64,000 nt of DNA from Zygnema cylindricum (Eukaryota > Streptophyta > Zygnematophyceae > Zygnematales > Zygnemataceae), in assembly GCA_037447655.1 (NCBI GenBank), contig JBBHKE010000169.1, positions 1 to 64,000 on the forward strand. Direction: 5' to 3'. Both the position numbers and the translations under genes were made by a program. Positions 1-11,468 of the stretch are shown one piece after another (position 1 is the first letter of the stretch; every line of letters begins with the position of its first letter). Below the pieces are notes generated by a model, which was not told the DNA's origin, searched no databases, and worked only from the letters and a program-made list of their open reading frames with translations.

Positions 1-306
1 GGGGGGGGGGGGGGGGGGAGGGGGGGGAGGGGGGGAGAGGGAGGGTAGGGTTAGATAAGGAGAAATGTAGAGGGAGAGAGGGAGAGAGAAAGTAATGGGG
101 AGGAAGGGGAGGGGGAGGGGGAAGGTTAGAGTTAGATGGGAGTAAAAAAACCATTTACATATTTGAAGTAAAAAAAAATCCTGTTAATTTTCTAACAAAA
201 AAATAAAGAGAAAAAAAAGAAATATAAAAAAGCCTCCGAATTTAAAAAAATTAAAAAAAGCAAATTAAAAGGCCTTTCAATTTAAGAAGTAAATAAATAA
301 ACTTAC
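1..306. repeat. G/GA-rich low-complexity edge and intron remainder
   Basis: The first ~130 bases are G runs and GA-rich sequence; the rest is A-rich intron of the minus-strand ABC transporter gene. Exons 9 onward of that gene would lie to the left of base 1, so this is probably a contig edge. A TAGGGTTAG motif near base 50 is too short to call telomeric. Confidence 0.6.
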
Positions 307-3300
307 ATGGAGAAATAGGGGAAGAGCTTCAATCGATGACGTCAGCAGAAATGCCAAAGAGAAGGCGAGAAATCCGAGACGTTCCTGTAAACATTTTTCA
401 ACAAAGAAATATTTTGTTTTTTAATTAACTATAATGCTTTTTTTTCTTTTTTCTTTCCTTCAAAAAAGAAACATAAACAACAGAAAAAAAACATCTCTAA
501 CAAAAAAAGAAACCATAAATGAAAAAAATCGAGTAAACTTATAATTTATCCCCTTTGGTTATTTTTTACATTTAGGAAAAAACTCCCAAATTTCAGTGTA
601 ACACAAATGTAACAAAAAAAGAAACATGGATAAATAAAAACAAATGTGAAGCAAAAAGAGATATAAAGCAAGAGAGAGAGAAAACTTACAATCTGTCCCG
701 TTTGATTGTTTTTTACGTTGAGAAAAAGAGTTCCCGAAGCGAGTCCACAAACCGAAACCTGGGCAGCTTTTACGAGAAAAAGTTCTTTCGTCCGAAAAAT
801 ATTCTGTAAATTTTTACAATTTGGAACGTGCAAGCACAAAAAAAAAGTTTGAAAAATAAGAAGATTTTGAGTTCAAAACATAGAAACAAATTTAAAATTT
901 CAAGCATAGAAATGAAAAAAAAAAAACAATTGAAACATCAAAGATATTCGTATGTCGACTATAGAGAAAAAAAAATATAATAATTTGAAAGATGGGAAAA
1001 ATTATGAGTTTGAAACACGGAAGTTGTTTGAATTTGGAATATGGGAAAAAAAAAATGGATCACAGAAAGATTTTCAGTTTGAAACATAAAAAAAAAACAA
1101 TTGGGTTCAAAACATAAAAAGCAATTCAAATCTGGCATAAGGGGAATTTTGAGTTTGAAAAACGATTAATATTTAAATTTGAAATAAAAAAAAACATTCA
1201 ATAAAAAAAAAAACATCAAACAAAAATAGTACATTAAAATAACGAGCTATTATTTCTCGCGTAAAATATTTATATAAGGATCGTAACAATTAAAAACATG
1301 AATTAGTAATATGAATAGTAAATACAATAAAAACGTATTAAATAGAAACGATACTTTATAATAGCGAGTCACGAGAGTCGTTATTTCTTGCGTATGATAA
1401 TGATATTAGGATAGTAAACAATGAAAATAAACAAACATATCAACAATAAAAAATATGAAAACCATAAAGAAATATGAAGCTATAAAAAGAAGGTACTAAA
1501 TAAAAATGATACCTTGTAATATCGAGTTGCGATAATCCATATTTCTTGGGTGGGTGTGCACGCAAAACTAACAAGTAAAACATTTATACTGGAATTTTCC
1601 AATTCATCAATACAACTTCCATTTGTCGAACTTTGTTCAGCTTTTTTATTAAAAGAAAGAGAAGGATTTTCCTCCATAAAAACCGTACGCAATTTTTCCG
1701 ACAAATACGGTCCATTGATAATTTCACCCGATTTTGTTAAATTGTGTTCCTCAGGATTCAACTTTTGGCATTGCTAAAAAAATTGAAAAACACAAAATAT
1801 TGTTACCATTTGCAAATTAATAAAATATCAACACTTGAACATAACATAGTACAAACGATTGGAAATAACATAATGCAAACGATTGGAAATCATAAAATAC
1901 AAACACTTCTCTAGGATCAAGAAGAAATCCTAGGTAGGCGAAAAGAAAAACCAAAAAGAAAAGACCGTAGGAGAAAACAAAGGAAAACAAGAAGAAAATT
2001 TAGGAAAACAAAAAAAAACAAGAGGAATAAAAACCCACTTGAAGGTCCAAAGCGTCAATCGCATATTCCAAAGCGTTCACATGTGGAGGAACGACTTCCC
2101 TCGCTTTATGGAACCGTTGTTCCAATGCGTCCAAAGTTCCGTGATGGACAACGGATCCTTGCGATAAAAGGAGAAGGTTGTGGAACAGTTCGAGAATACG
2201 GAAACTCGGCTGCGTTAAAAAAAAGATAAAAATGTGGAAAAACATGACATGGTTTGAAAATAAAAGAAGAAAAAATGACAAAAGAATGGCGAAAAATGAG
2301 GGAGGAATAGTCCTCTTGCTGGAAAATTGATATTCCCGGAAAAAACAAAGAAATAAAGGAAAGGAGGAAAGGGTATCGGAGAGTACACTTTCTACTATGT
2401 ACTCTATTACGAGAATGTTTTGTTTTTACTTATTAGGGATGTTTTAGAGTTTTTTAGGATCGTGTCTAGTCCCTTAGTGTCCTATCCGCGTTTTGTACTT
2501 TTTACCTTTTGGTAGCATATATTGTACGGATTACGGTACTATCTTGTTTCATTGTACCATAATGATTTGCGGCATTCGATGATTCTTTATTTTAGTTAGT
2601 AAAAATGTTATGTCTACCCTTAAGTTTTATGGCCTTCAAAAACCTTTCCTTTTGAACCATGCTCTGTACGTAGATGGTTTTCCTATCGCCAGTTATGCAA
2701 TAAAGTCTTCTTCTCTCTCTATTACAGGTCGAAATGAAGTATTTGATTTGAATGTGGCGTACCTAGGAGAGAGAGAGAGAGGAGAGAGAGAGGATGCAGA
2801 GAGGGAAGAAAGAGAGAGGAAGGAGAGAGAGAGAGAGAGCGAGAAATAACTATTTAGGTGAGTCATTTAGGACTTAAACACCGGGCAGTTAGCGCAGTGT
2901 AGATGTTAGAAGGTGGCCTAAGCACATAAGAAATTCTCACGTATATTAGTATTCAATTTGGGTGCCAAATCGGATCATTCTCCACTTGAATATTTCAAGC
3001 TTGTGAAAAAAAATTATATAAAAGACATGAATCTTGTGTACTTTTTACGTTTTAAGCATGTGAATTTCCAATTGTACTTTCCTTTTCTATCGAACTTCGC
3101 TGATTTGTGAATAATTTCCAAAATTCTCGTTAGGAAAGATAGTAGTAGCCAGCAATTCCTACCTGATGAATGGAAAGAATGATAGTTCGACGGCCATGGA
3201 CCGCCATATCATGGAGGACTTCAACCACATTGAGAGCCGCGCTGCTGTCGAGGCCGGATGTCGGCTCGTCCAATAGGAGAACGGGAGGATCGTGGATGAG

Positions 3301-6300
3301 ATCCACACCAATTGAAACTCGGCGGCGCTCGCCTCCCGATATGCCACGCCTGTCCTCGTTTCCAATACGAGTATCGGATGCCGCCTGCACAATATCAAAT
3401 GTGGCAATGTCAAATTATAATGTTGGAACACTAGTACCATTAAGAGATTGTGGCACCATCAAATAACACGGTTGGAACATTATGCAACAATATCTAATTA
3501 TAATGTTGATGTCGAATTACGATGTTGGAATATTAGGACATTGTGGCAATAAGGGGTCTAACTTTAGTGTTCGAGCATAAGCATGTGGCAATGTCTTATT
3601 ACAATGTTGGAACGTTGTGACCTTGTGAAAACAATGTCAAATCATATGTTTGAGCATTGTCACATTGTGTAAAAAATGTGGAATTACAATGTTTCAACAC
3701 TGGAACATTGTGTCAATAATGCCAAATTAAAATGTTTCAACATTGCGACTCTGTCGCATTGTCGAATGAAAATGTTGACGGAACATTGGGACATTGGCAT
3801 AGTGAGAAAGTAGATTAGGAGATTGGGATAGTTGTGTAGTGGGATGAAATTGGTATCGGAATGTTGGGATATTGAGATAGTGGGATGGTGGGATTGAGGT
3901 AGTGGAATTGTGCGATGGGGAGAGCATTAGAAGTTCTTGGCATAGTGGTTTTTAACGTAAAGACAATGTTGGGACATTTGCTCATTGGGAAGTTTGGATA
4001 GAGGAAAACTGGAACATTGAGACATTGGAAGAGAAAAACTGGAACAGATATATTAGGAAATTGTTGAGACATTGATATATTAGGAAATTGGGACAAAAAA
4101 ATTAGGACATATAGGCATACTCATTTTTCGACATTCAGAGATTTTAAAAGTGACTCTGAAGTGGTGCTAACTTATCATTTGTGAAAAGTACAATATTGGG
4201 ACACTGGGAGATTGGGATGTTGGGATTTAGGGGTTTAAGGATGGAGGGATTGAGGGATTGGGACATTGAGATAGTGGGAATGGGAAAGGTATATTGGGGC
4301 ATGAGGGTGCACTGTGAGATTGAACACTAAACTTTGGCCATAGCTAAAATTGAAGAGTTGTGTTACATCAATTCACACTAATCATCTCTATTTAATGTTT
4401 TACTGAATCTAATTAACTAGAATCACGAAAAGAGAAAAAGAAGTCAAAAACAGAACAATAAGGAAGCAGGTTCCAAATTATTATTGTTAGAAATGGAGCA
4501 CGGTTTACTACAGAACAGTCAATCAGAATCGCATGCGGAAGCATTCAGATAGGAGCCCACAGAATTCCTCAATCAATAATATATTTAATTGAAGACTTTC
4601 TTACAACATGTTTTTTCTCCTTCTCTTCTTGATGATAATAAACTACACAACTCTCCTCACTAAAAATACTTCTGCCTGACCGACATAAAACTACCACTAA
4701 CACTTAGTGATAAAGCTGCGGATGAAGATGTGCCAAAAGTAGACGAACGTGCGCCTAATACAGACACTGTGCGCCGAAACTGAATGGCGCGCACTGAAAG
4801 CGAAACACAACATTACGTCGCACAAAAAAACATCATAACCGTACCGGACAATATGCAACGGACGAAACAACTAACAACTCATAAGACGCCAACTTAAATC
4901 AAATGACGCCAAACTGAATCCAAACATTGAAGTAAAACGAACCAGTAAAACTGGAACAAACACGACACGCTAGACGTAACAATTCATTTCCACAGCGAAT
5001 CATAACAATTATGTGTATTTGAAATTCAACCTCACCTTTAAACCAAGTTCTTGGATTAAGTCCTCCACTCTTTGGGCTTTTTCTTTCAGAGACATGGATC
5101 CATGGAGTCGCAATCGAGCACTATAAAGAAATGTTTCACGAACTGTCAACATTGGAAAAAGCGCATCATCTTGCATAACATAACCTGAAAAAGAGAAAAC
5201 AATAATAATAACAATATCAATTGTTAAACAAAATCAGTGGGAGTGCAACCGAATCGCGAATTGAGAAGAAGGGGTATTAATAATACCAATACAGAAAAAA
5301 CAGAGAGATGGAGAAACAGAAAGGGGGAGCGCGAAAAAGAGGGAGGGAGAGAGAGAAGAGGGAGAGGGAGAGGGAGAGGGAGCAAGAGGGAGAGAGAGAG
5401 GGGAAGAAAGAGGAATTAAGGTTTCAGTTTTTATTACCCGTCATTCTCCGAAAATGTTTCACATCCACCGGTTTTTTGTTGACCATAATTTCTCCCTCCA
5501 AACTTCTTGAACTGATTCTCCCTCCCAGGGCATCCAAAAATGTTGATTTTCCCGACCCACTTGGTCCTGCGACCGCCAAAATTTCTCCGGGATTTGCGGT
5601 ACAATTGATTTTTTTTAGCAAATAAAGTTCCATATCGGTGTTCTTGTCGAATTTGACCTTGTTCACTCGTCTCGAAAAAAGTCCAATTCTCGGAATTTCA
5701 TTTTTTATATCACTTTTTGGAACAACTTTCGAAACTGGAAACGATTTCGGAAAAGATTCCGTTCGTCCTTTTTGAATTTTGTAACTCAAATTTTTTACAC
5801 TTATTTGAAAAGTTCTCGAATTTCCGTTTTGAGCGATCGTACTGAAACAGAATCAGAACAAACGAATCAAAAAAACAAAACAAAAGAATAAAAAAAAAAT
5901 GCAAACGAAAGAAAATTAACGAAACAAACAAATAAAAAAAAATCATTGATTTTTATTTTACTTTTTAAGAGCAATAGGAAATTGAAACCATTCGACTGTC
6001 GGAAAGTGAAATTTGAAAATTGCCAATCTACAAACTGACAAATACATCAACTTTTTTTTTTCTGTTTTTAGTGTTTTTATTTGATTAGCTTCTCCCCCCT
6101 CCCTCCCTCCCTCTCCCTCCCCCCTTTTCCTTACTGTACCTTTCTTGAGGAAGATTAACTGTGACGCTCGTTAGGGTACAAATACGGTTTGGAATTTCAC
6201 TTATTGGAAAATCATTCGAAAACAAATCTGTGTTTTTCCCGGACAATTCCAAATCATATTTTTCATATTTTTCCCCGTCTATAAAATCGGATTTCAGTTT

Positions 6301-6384
6301 TTCAGATTCCCACAACTCGTCATTTTTCTGATTCATTTTTTCGAATTGTGGAAAATGAGATTCAGAATTGGTCTTGTTCAAGGC
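307..6384 (-). CDS. ABCG5-like: ABCG5-like ABC half-transporter, copy 1 (3'-truncated by window edge)
   Basis: ATP-driven membrane exporter half-subunit with the nucleotide-binding domain before the membrane domain, as usual for ABCG; substrate unknown. Inferred exons (plus coordinates, transcribed right to left): 6384-6140, 5841-5438, 5184-5036, 3384-3163, 2209-2039, 1773-1513, 803-690, 384-307; all introns are GT-AG and phases match. Exon at 5841 holds Walker A (GPSGSGKST), 3384-3163 holds the signature [10 protein letters not shown], Walker [13 protein letters not shown] and H-loop SIHQ; 803-690 begins the membrane half ([12 protein letters not shown]). Seven of the eight exons have the same length as copy 2 (245, 404, 149, 222, 171, 114, 78 nt); the exon at 1773-1513 is 261 versus 270 nt. 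No in-frame stop seen. The small first coding exon of copy 2 was not found here. Family knowledge: closest to plant ABCG5/WBC5 in the [14 protein letters not shown] and HHG..DALEQRF segments. Confidence 0.88.
546..596 (-). repeat. Partial duplicate of the end of an ABCG exon plus its 5' splice region
   Basis: On the minus strand this reads [13 protein letters not shown], repeating the end of the exon at 803-690 ([13 protein letters not shown]) and the first intron bases after it. The donor GT is changed, so it is not a usable exon. It lies about 100 bp inside the following intron. Confidence 0.65.
2757..2850. repeat. GA-rich microsatellite in ABCG copy 1 intron
   Basis: Interrupted GAGAGA tract within the intron between the exons at 3384-3163 and 2209-2039. 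On the sense strand it is pyrimidine-rich, like the CT tracts in introns of copy 2. Confidence 0.8.
3400..4330. repeat. Degenerate minisatellite (AATGTTGGAACATTGTG-like units) in ABCG intron
   Basis: Loosely repeated phrases such as GGAACATTGTGGCAATGTC recur every ~25-60 bases across most of this intron segment. The equivalent intron of copy 2 (about 42480-43040) carries the same repeats on the other strand, so the array predates the duplication. It grades into GGGACATTGGGA-type units near 4200. Confidence 0.7.
4485..5007. mobile_element. Solo LTR (copia-type) in an ABCG copy 1 intron, 5-bp TSD ATTAT
   Basis: 523-bp segment beginning TGTTAGAAATGG and ending CATAACA, flanked by ATTAT at 4480-4484 and 5008-5012. 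The equivalent intron of copy 2 has a single ATTAT and no insert (around 42330), so the empty site is preserved. It has TG...CA ends but no internal domain. The strand is not certain because both ends are TG..CA. Confidence 0.8.
5280..5415. repeat. GA-rich tract in ABCG copy 1 intron
   Basis: GGGAGAGGGAGAGG-type simple sequence next to the 5' splice site at 5437; the matching intron of copy 2 has a CT-rich tract in the sense orientation at about 41870-42010. Confidence 0.8.
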
Positions 6385-6889
6385 CTAAGAGACAAAAAAA
6401 GGAAAAAATAAATAAATCACAGAATTGTTTGTAAAAAATAGTACTATTCTTTTAATGTGAGAAATATTTGAAGAGGTTATTGTGTATGATAACTCTTTGT
6501 TTTTCCTCCTACTTTCTCTCCACTTCTAAACAAAAACTTAAAACTTTTCTCGCTTTCTTTTCTCTGATTTCTAATTTGACCCTAATATCACGTTTGATTC
6601 ACACCAATAATTGTATCATAATTGGTCCCAAGAGCTGAAAAATCACGCTGGATTGTTTACAAAATAATGCAAAAATATAAGTTTTGATTTTTCCAACTGT
6701 TTTCAATGCGGATTTTGCACTTCATCCCTTGATGTTACGTATTCATGTAAAAATTTGCAAATTAGATGTGACGTGATTAAGATAGGCATTACGTAAATTA
6801 AAAATGTAACCGAATAAGTAAAATGTGGTAAATAAAATTGGTTGTTTACATTGACTATTTATTTAAAAAGATGCATAAATTAAAAACAA
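6385..6889. other. Upstream region of ABCG copy 1; no gene seen
   Basis: AT-rich sequence. Similarity to copy 2 ends just upstream of the acceptor at 6385-6386, so the first exon and promoter of this copy cannot be placed by comparison. No clear TATA box plus start codon could be assigned. Confidence 0.5.
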
Positions 6890-7078
6890 ATGGAAATTCA
6901 GGACAATGTGAACTTCAAGACAGTTTCTTCCCTTTGCTTCTCCTTTTGTATTCTTTTTTCCCTTTTTGTCTTATCTTTTGCTTCCATATTCTTTTTTGCC
7001 ATGATTCCCTTCTCATTTATGTTTCAACTCTTTCTCCATTTCTCTCTCCCATGCCCACCATGCCCTTACCTTCAAGAC
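6890..7078 (+). mobile_element. Fragment of an LTR 3' end (same family as 51658-52457)
   Basis: Matches the last ~190 bp of the LTR at 51658-52457: the run TTCTTCCCTTTGCTTC, the GTCTTATCTTTTGCTTCCAT block and the terminal TGCCCTTACCTTC are shared. The primer-site region after it is degenerate. No internal region follows. Confidence 0.55.
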
Positions 7079-7109
7079 AATGATGGCAGATTTCTATACA
7101 TCTGTACTG

Positions 7110-7719
7110 TACACCGCGAATCGTTATTAGTGTCAAAGTTTAAATAGTGTTGAAGAAAATTTACCGTAATTGATGCTAATTAAGAATTTAAATTTAAAAA
7201 AAAAAAGGTGTATTCTAATTTCGGCATTATGCTAATTTGGGAACAGCAAAAATGGAATATTCACCGTACGATTATATACATTAGTATATGTATCCGTACA
7301 AAACATTAGAAATCGTACGCCGTCGTGAAATTTAAACTACCGTACATGTCAGACTAATTTCCGTGTCAGACTAATCCCTTTTTTTGAGCGCACGTTCCTA
7401 TGCTTGCGCGTCTGATTTAATTCTTTTTTTGAAAAATTTTCACTTAAAAAGGTACAATTATGTACGGTCTGACATTGACCGTACACCACACTATTTAAAT
7501 ATTATTATACTTTCGTTCTTTACGCTATTTAAATATTATTATACTTTCGTTCTTTACGCTATTTAAATATTATTATACTTTCGTTCTTTACGCTATTTTG
7601 TACAGTACCTTAATGAACGTCAAGGAAAAATTAAAATCATGTATCCTATTTGAGGCAAAAAATCAAAATTTTAAGAACCCAAATTAGTGAATTTGACACT
7701 AATAACAATTCGCGGTGTA
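7110..7719. mobile_element. TA-flanked TIR element (MITE-like), 610 bp
   Basis: Ends are inverted copies of CACCGCGAATCGTTATTAG flanked by TA on both sides, the arrangement left by Tc1/mariner-type transposition. Interior is AT-rich and non-coding, with a 34-bp triplication at 7491-7592. A relative in the opposite orientation lies at 38741-39283 and shares interior sequence (AAAATTTTGATTTTTT, TACGGTCTGACAT). Confidence 0.7.
7491..7592. repeat. 34-bp tandem repeat, three copies
   Basis: Three nearly identical units starting CTATTTAAATATTATTATAC and ending TTCTTTACG, inside the TIR element. The related element at 38741 has one diverged unit, so this is a lineage-specific expansion. Confidence 0.9.
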
Positions 7720-7804
7720 GTGTCACATGCTGCTTAGGAGGTATATAAATAGTATGATGTACGAAATATGTCAATCCGTACTAAATCTCTTCGTCGTTTT
7801 GTAC

Positions 7805-8453
7805 CATAGTTCAAAAGTAGGCGTTTTTATGGTAGGCCTTTGGTAGGCTCACAAAACTTTGCACAAAACTCGCGTAGAGTAGGCATAATGTATGTGTGTG
7901 CGTTGTGCACACTCTTGTACGAACGTACGAATCTGACGTATGATCATAGTACAGCGCACGCCGCCGGACGATTTTTTTTAGCGAACTGACATGGCGTAGG
8001 ATGACATTCCAGAGGAAAGAAAACCGGGAAAAAAAAAAACGCGGACGGGCAACCGTCCCATACTAATTGGTTGGTCAATTTGAGGCTTTATTTAGTGTGG
8101 CCTTCAAAATTGCAGACGCTAATATGATAGATAGTCATATCGCAAGTTGTGTTATGGGCTTTTCATGTGGTCTTCTTAGATCGCTACTTTGATCAGCGAC
8201 CGTCCGATCGTCTAAATCTGACGGTTTAAATAAAAAGTACCTCAAAACTCACAGAAAAATATTTTTTTATCCGAATGTTTTTCAAAATTTAGACATGACG
8301 TTTAATTCTCAATCGATCGATGTACAACTCAACCCTTGTTACTTATTTTTTTCATTTTGCGACCAATACAATATGGGTCTTAAGGTCGTATTGTATGTTT
8401 TATATACAATAGGCATATTGTATGGGCCTACATTCAGCCACTTTTGAACTATG
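7805..8453. mobile_element. Probable TIR element with CATAGTTCAAAAGT ends
   Basis: Left end CATAGTTCAAAAGTAGGC, right end the inverse of CATAGTTCAAAAGTGGCTG; 649 bp between. No coding sequence. A target duplication could not be settled from the flanks. Confidence 0.45.
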
Positions 8454-8689
8454 TTCCAAACGTCAAATGTGTGAAAACGAATCGAAACATGTGGGTAACA
8501 GTTTAGTGCGCGTATACTGTACGGTAAACTAGTTACACCGTGAATCGCTATTAGTGTTAATTTCTAAATAACGACCCGTGAATTTAAAATAGAATTACTA
8601 GCACTAGTTTCTTTATTAACGTTGTATTGGTACGGTTTAATTAGTGTCATCTACTCTAGTTCAAGGAATATTTAAATAGTGTCATTTCG

Positions 8690-8895
8690 TAAGGTAACAA
8701 TTCGTATTGCCGTACAAATGTACAGAAAAACTGGAGAAGTGTCAGAAAACGGCGTCGACACAAGGAAGAATGTAAGAAAGTGAGTGGCGTTGACACGGGA
8801 AAGCGCACTCAGATTTTGATTCCTAGTGATAAATACGGGGGAAATCAAGCGAACCTGTTCTCACATGGCCAAACATCGACATGTGAACGCCAGCT
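8690..8895. repeat. Dispersed GTAC-rich repeat family, copy
   Basis: Shares an ordered set of phrases with 9935-10050, 10690-11035 and 13680-13855: a CCGTACTAAAA...TTTTGTACAGA part, then AATGGCGTCGACAC, AAGCGCACTCAGATT, GATTCCTAGTGATAAA and a CGAACCTGTTCTCACAT end. Non-coding; class not recognised. Confidence 0.6.
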
Positions 8896-9032
8896 ATACT
8901 ACGGGAATGTGTATATCCAAATTAGCGTTAATAACTTAATATGCTGTTGGGCGTTGGCTTTTGAGTCCGTGAATGCATAATAGCGTTGATGTCACTGTTT
9001 ATCTCTGCTCGTCTCTGCACATTACGGTACAA

Positions 9033-9252
9033 TACACCGTGTATCGCTATTAGTGTTAATAGTTTTTTCGCCAAGTAAAACATCTTTTCTCCGTACACAC
9101 CTGTCCGAGTTTTAAGTTGAGACCGCCAATCGGAAGCTGGGAATATTGCCTTTCAATCGCAACCGTAAGATCTAACAACCGACATTTGTGTACGGAGAAA
9201 AGTTGTTTAAAGAGACGATAAAACATCAACACTAATAACGATTCACGGTTTA
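9033..9252. mobile_element. Short TA-flanked TIR element, 220 bp
   Basis: Starts TACACCGTGTATCGCTATTAG and ends with the inverse of TAAACCGTGAATCGTTATTAG; the interior is itself an inverted repeat (TTCTCCGTACACACCTGTC against GACATTTGTGTACGGAGAA). A small MITE of the CACCG(C/T)GAATCG family. Another left-type end lies unpaired at 8534. Confidence 0.6.
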
Positions 9253-9479
9253 CTGTACAGTGCGTTTCCATTTGTTTTCGCACTTTTCGCACTTTTGACC
9301 TATCATACAGTATGGTTTCAGGCGCGGACTCCGCATCAAATTTTTGAACGGTTTAAAACATAGTTGATCAAATCGTGCGATTTTTTCCTTTTTTCCGATT
9401 AAAACGTATAATTCCTGACTTTTGAATAAATCGGAAAAAAACGCGATGTACTTTCTGTCTGGTAAACTGAACGGCTAAT

Positions 9480-9790
9480 TCACGGAAACTATACGGTATA
9501 CTGCTTCCCGCGGAGAGCAAACGGCGGCAGACGGCAGGTACAGGCCGAAACGAGGAGACTCGCGGAGAGTCGAGAAAAATAACGCCGGCCGCCGGATAAC
9601 CTCGCGGAGACTCCCGCGGATGCCGGTTCGACACATTTCGAATTGGCCCACGAAGACGTCACCGGGCCAGATACCTGTCTTTGCTGGCGGCGTACGACGA
9701 CTCTCGGGAGGACGCAAACGGATTAATGGGTGCTTTCGCGGCGGGCGATGTCAAAGCGCTTCTCGTCTCTCATTCGTCCGTTTGAAATGA
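9480..9790. other. GC-rich, coding-like island
   Basis: A ~300-bp stretch far richer in GC than its surroundings (GCGGAGAGCAAACGGCGGC, GCCGGCCGCCGG). Plus-strand reading near 9670-9770 gives an uninterrupted segment including LLAAYDDSREDANG; minus-strand frames are also open for ~80 codons. No family recognised; it may be a captured host-gene fragment. Confidence 0.35.
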
Positions 9791-10318
9791 CCGTCATTGG
9801 ACGAAAGCTGGCACTGTACTTTCAACTGTATTCCGATTCTCTGTCTTATGGCTTGAATATCTTGCGCCCTTTTTTCTTTACTCTACTGTACCTTTTATTG
9901 TACAACAAAAGTACATAAAATATGTCAGATAACGGCGTCCACTTGAAAGTGAGTGGCGTCAACACGCTAATGCTTAGATTTAATTATTAGTAATAAAAGA
10001 TCATTATGGAGAAAAATCGCGAACACACGTGTCAGCATACAGTAAAATGTGTGACGTAAGAGAAAAAATCTTCATAAATTCCACGTCACTCGTGAACTGT
10101 ATTAAAAAGAGGAATGTGTACCGATGTACTATTCCTTGTCTTGCTGGATTTCGATCGACTGGGTCCGATGTACTTTATCCTTTGTCGCGTTGGATTCGGA
10201 AGGAGTGCACCAACTTACGTTTTAGGCAACGTCAGTCGAAATTTTTCTCCGTCCCTCATTCGTCCGTTTGAAAGAACTCTGACATTTGACGCGTGCTGGT
10301 ACTTTCCAACGCATTAAA

Positions 10319-11262
10319 GCATAGATGTTTCATTCGTACTATGCGCACGGAAAAGTATTTTGAAAAAGAATGCATATGCGCATTATTCAAAATTTCACAT
10401 TTTTTAAAATGCGTTGACCGACTTTGACTTATTTATAAAATAAAAATACAAAAAACTTCATCAAAAGTACTACTGCAACTTAGGGTATGTACCCATGTAT
10501 TAAAGTACCGAGATTTTTATTAGCACGAAGGAGAGTGCTCCCTATTTTTGTCATTGCCTATCACGCGCATGTACGTAAAAAAATTGCAGTTAATGAAATT
10601 TAACTCAAAAAAACTTTACATCAACATTAGTATTGTTCAACTACAGTAGCGTTAATTATTCTAATGTCGAATATTAATAGATAGTGTAATGTAAAAATGT
10701 GTACATCCGTACTAAAATTGCTCATTATTTCGTACAGACAAACAAAATAAGTGTCAAAGAATGGCGTCAAAAGGGAAAATTGAGTGTGTCGCACGGAAAA
10801 TCGTACTCAGATTTGATTCCAGTCAAAAAGACGAGGGAGAATGTGTCAGTCCGTACTAAAACTGCTCATTATTTTGTACAGACGTACAAAATTAGTTTGT
10901 CAGATAATGGCGTCGACGGGGGGAAATTGAGTGCGTCGCATGGAAAAGAGTAATGAAATTTGATTACGAGTCATAAAAGACGAGAGAAAATCGCGAGAAC
11001 GTGTTCTCACATATTCAGGCGTCGAACATGTGAACACAGACTTTCGCGGCTACCCTAAAAGCATGGGAAACTGTATCGATTTCTTAACTCTAACAGCGAT
11101 TCATGGTGTACTTTTGACCTTTTTTTATAAATTCCGTACATTATATCCGTACAATCCATCCGTACACGAAAAGTATACGAAATTTACGAAAAGTGAAAAA
11201 ACCCTAAAAATAATGCATAATCGTAAAATTTTTGATTTTTTTAACGAATGAAACATCTATGC
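10319..11262. mobile_element. TIR element with perfect 18-bp ends, 6-bp flanking repeat ATTAAA
   Basis: Left end GCATAGATGTTTCATTCG and right end its exact inverse; ATTAAA directly abuts both ends (10313-10318 and 11263-11268). The 944-bp interior is non-coding and contains copies of the GTAC-rich dispersed repeat and a Harbinger-like end at 10483. Superfamily not assigned. Confidence 0.6.
10690..11035. repeat. Two tandem copies of the dispersed GTAC-rich repeat
   Basis: The phrase CCGTACTAAAA(T/C)TGCTCATTATTT followed by GTACAGACxxACAAA and a GGCGTC block occurs twice (from 10708 and from 10853), ending GTGTTCTCACAT near 11010. Non-coding. Confidence 0.6.
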
Positions 11263-11468
11263 ATTAAAGCTTCGAAGGCGGTCCGGAATAATCCCTTCGT
11301 GGAAACTTTTTATTGTAGATTTTTTTGGATTCTCGAAAAAGCTTATAGACGTAAACCTTTACCGTCGGATATATCGATTTTCAAATCCGCGACGCAATCG
11401 TTGAAACCACCTGTAGTACGATATTAATCACACACTAGTGGGTCGAAACGCGCTAGGTGACAAATTGC

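Noticed and set aside
1-60. Telomere at the left edge
   Set aside because: Only one TAGGGTTAG motif in G-rich simple sequence; no repeated telomeric unit.
3159-3466. Other open frames overlapping the ABCG nucleotide-binding exon (also 43045-43278)
   Set aside because: Shadows of the exon that encodes [10 protein letters not shown]; the GC-rich exon leaves several frames open.
3727-4096. Pro/Ser/Asn-rich frames on the minus strand in the intron minisatellite
   Set aside because: Translation of the tandem repeat; absent as a conserved frame in copy 2.
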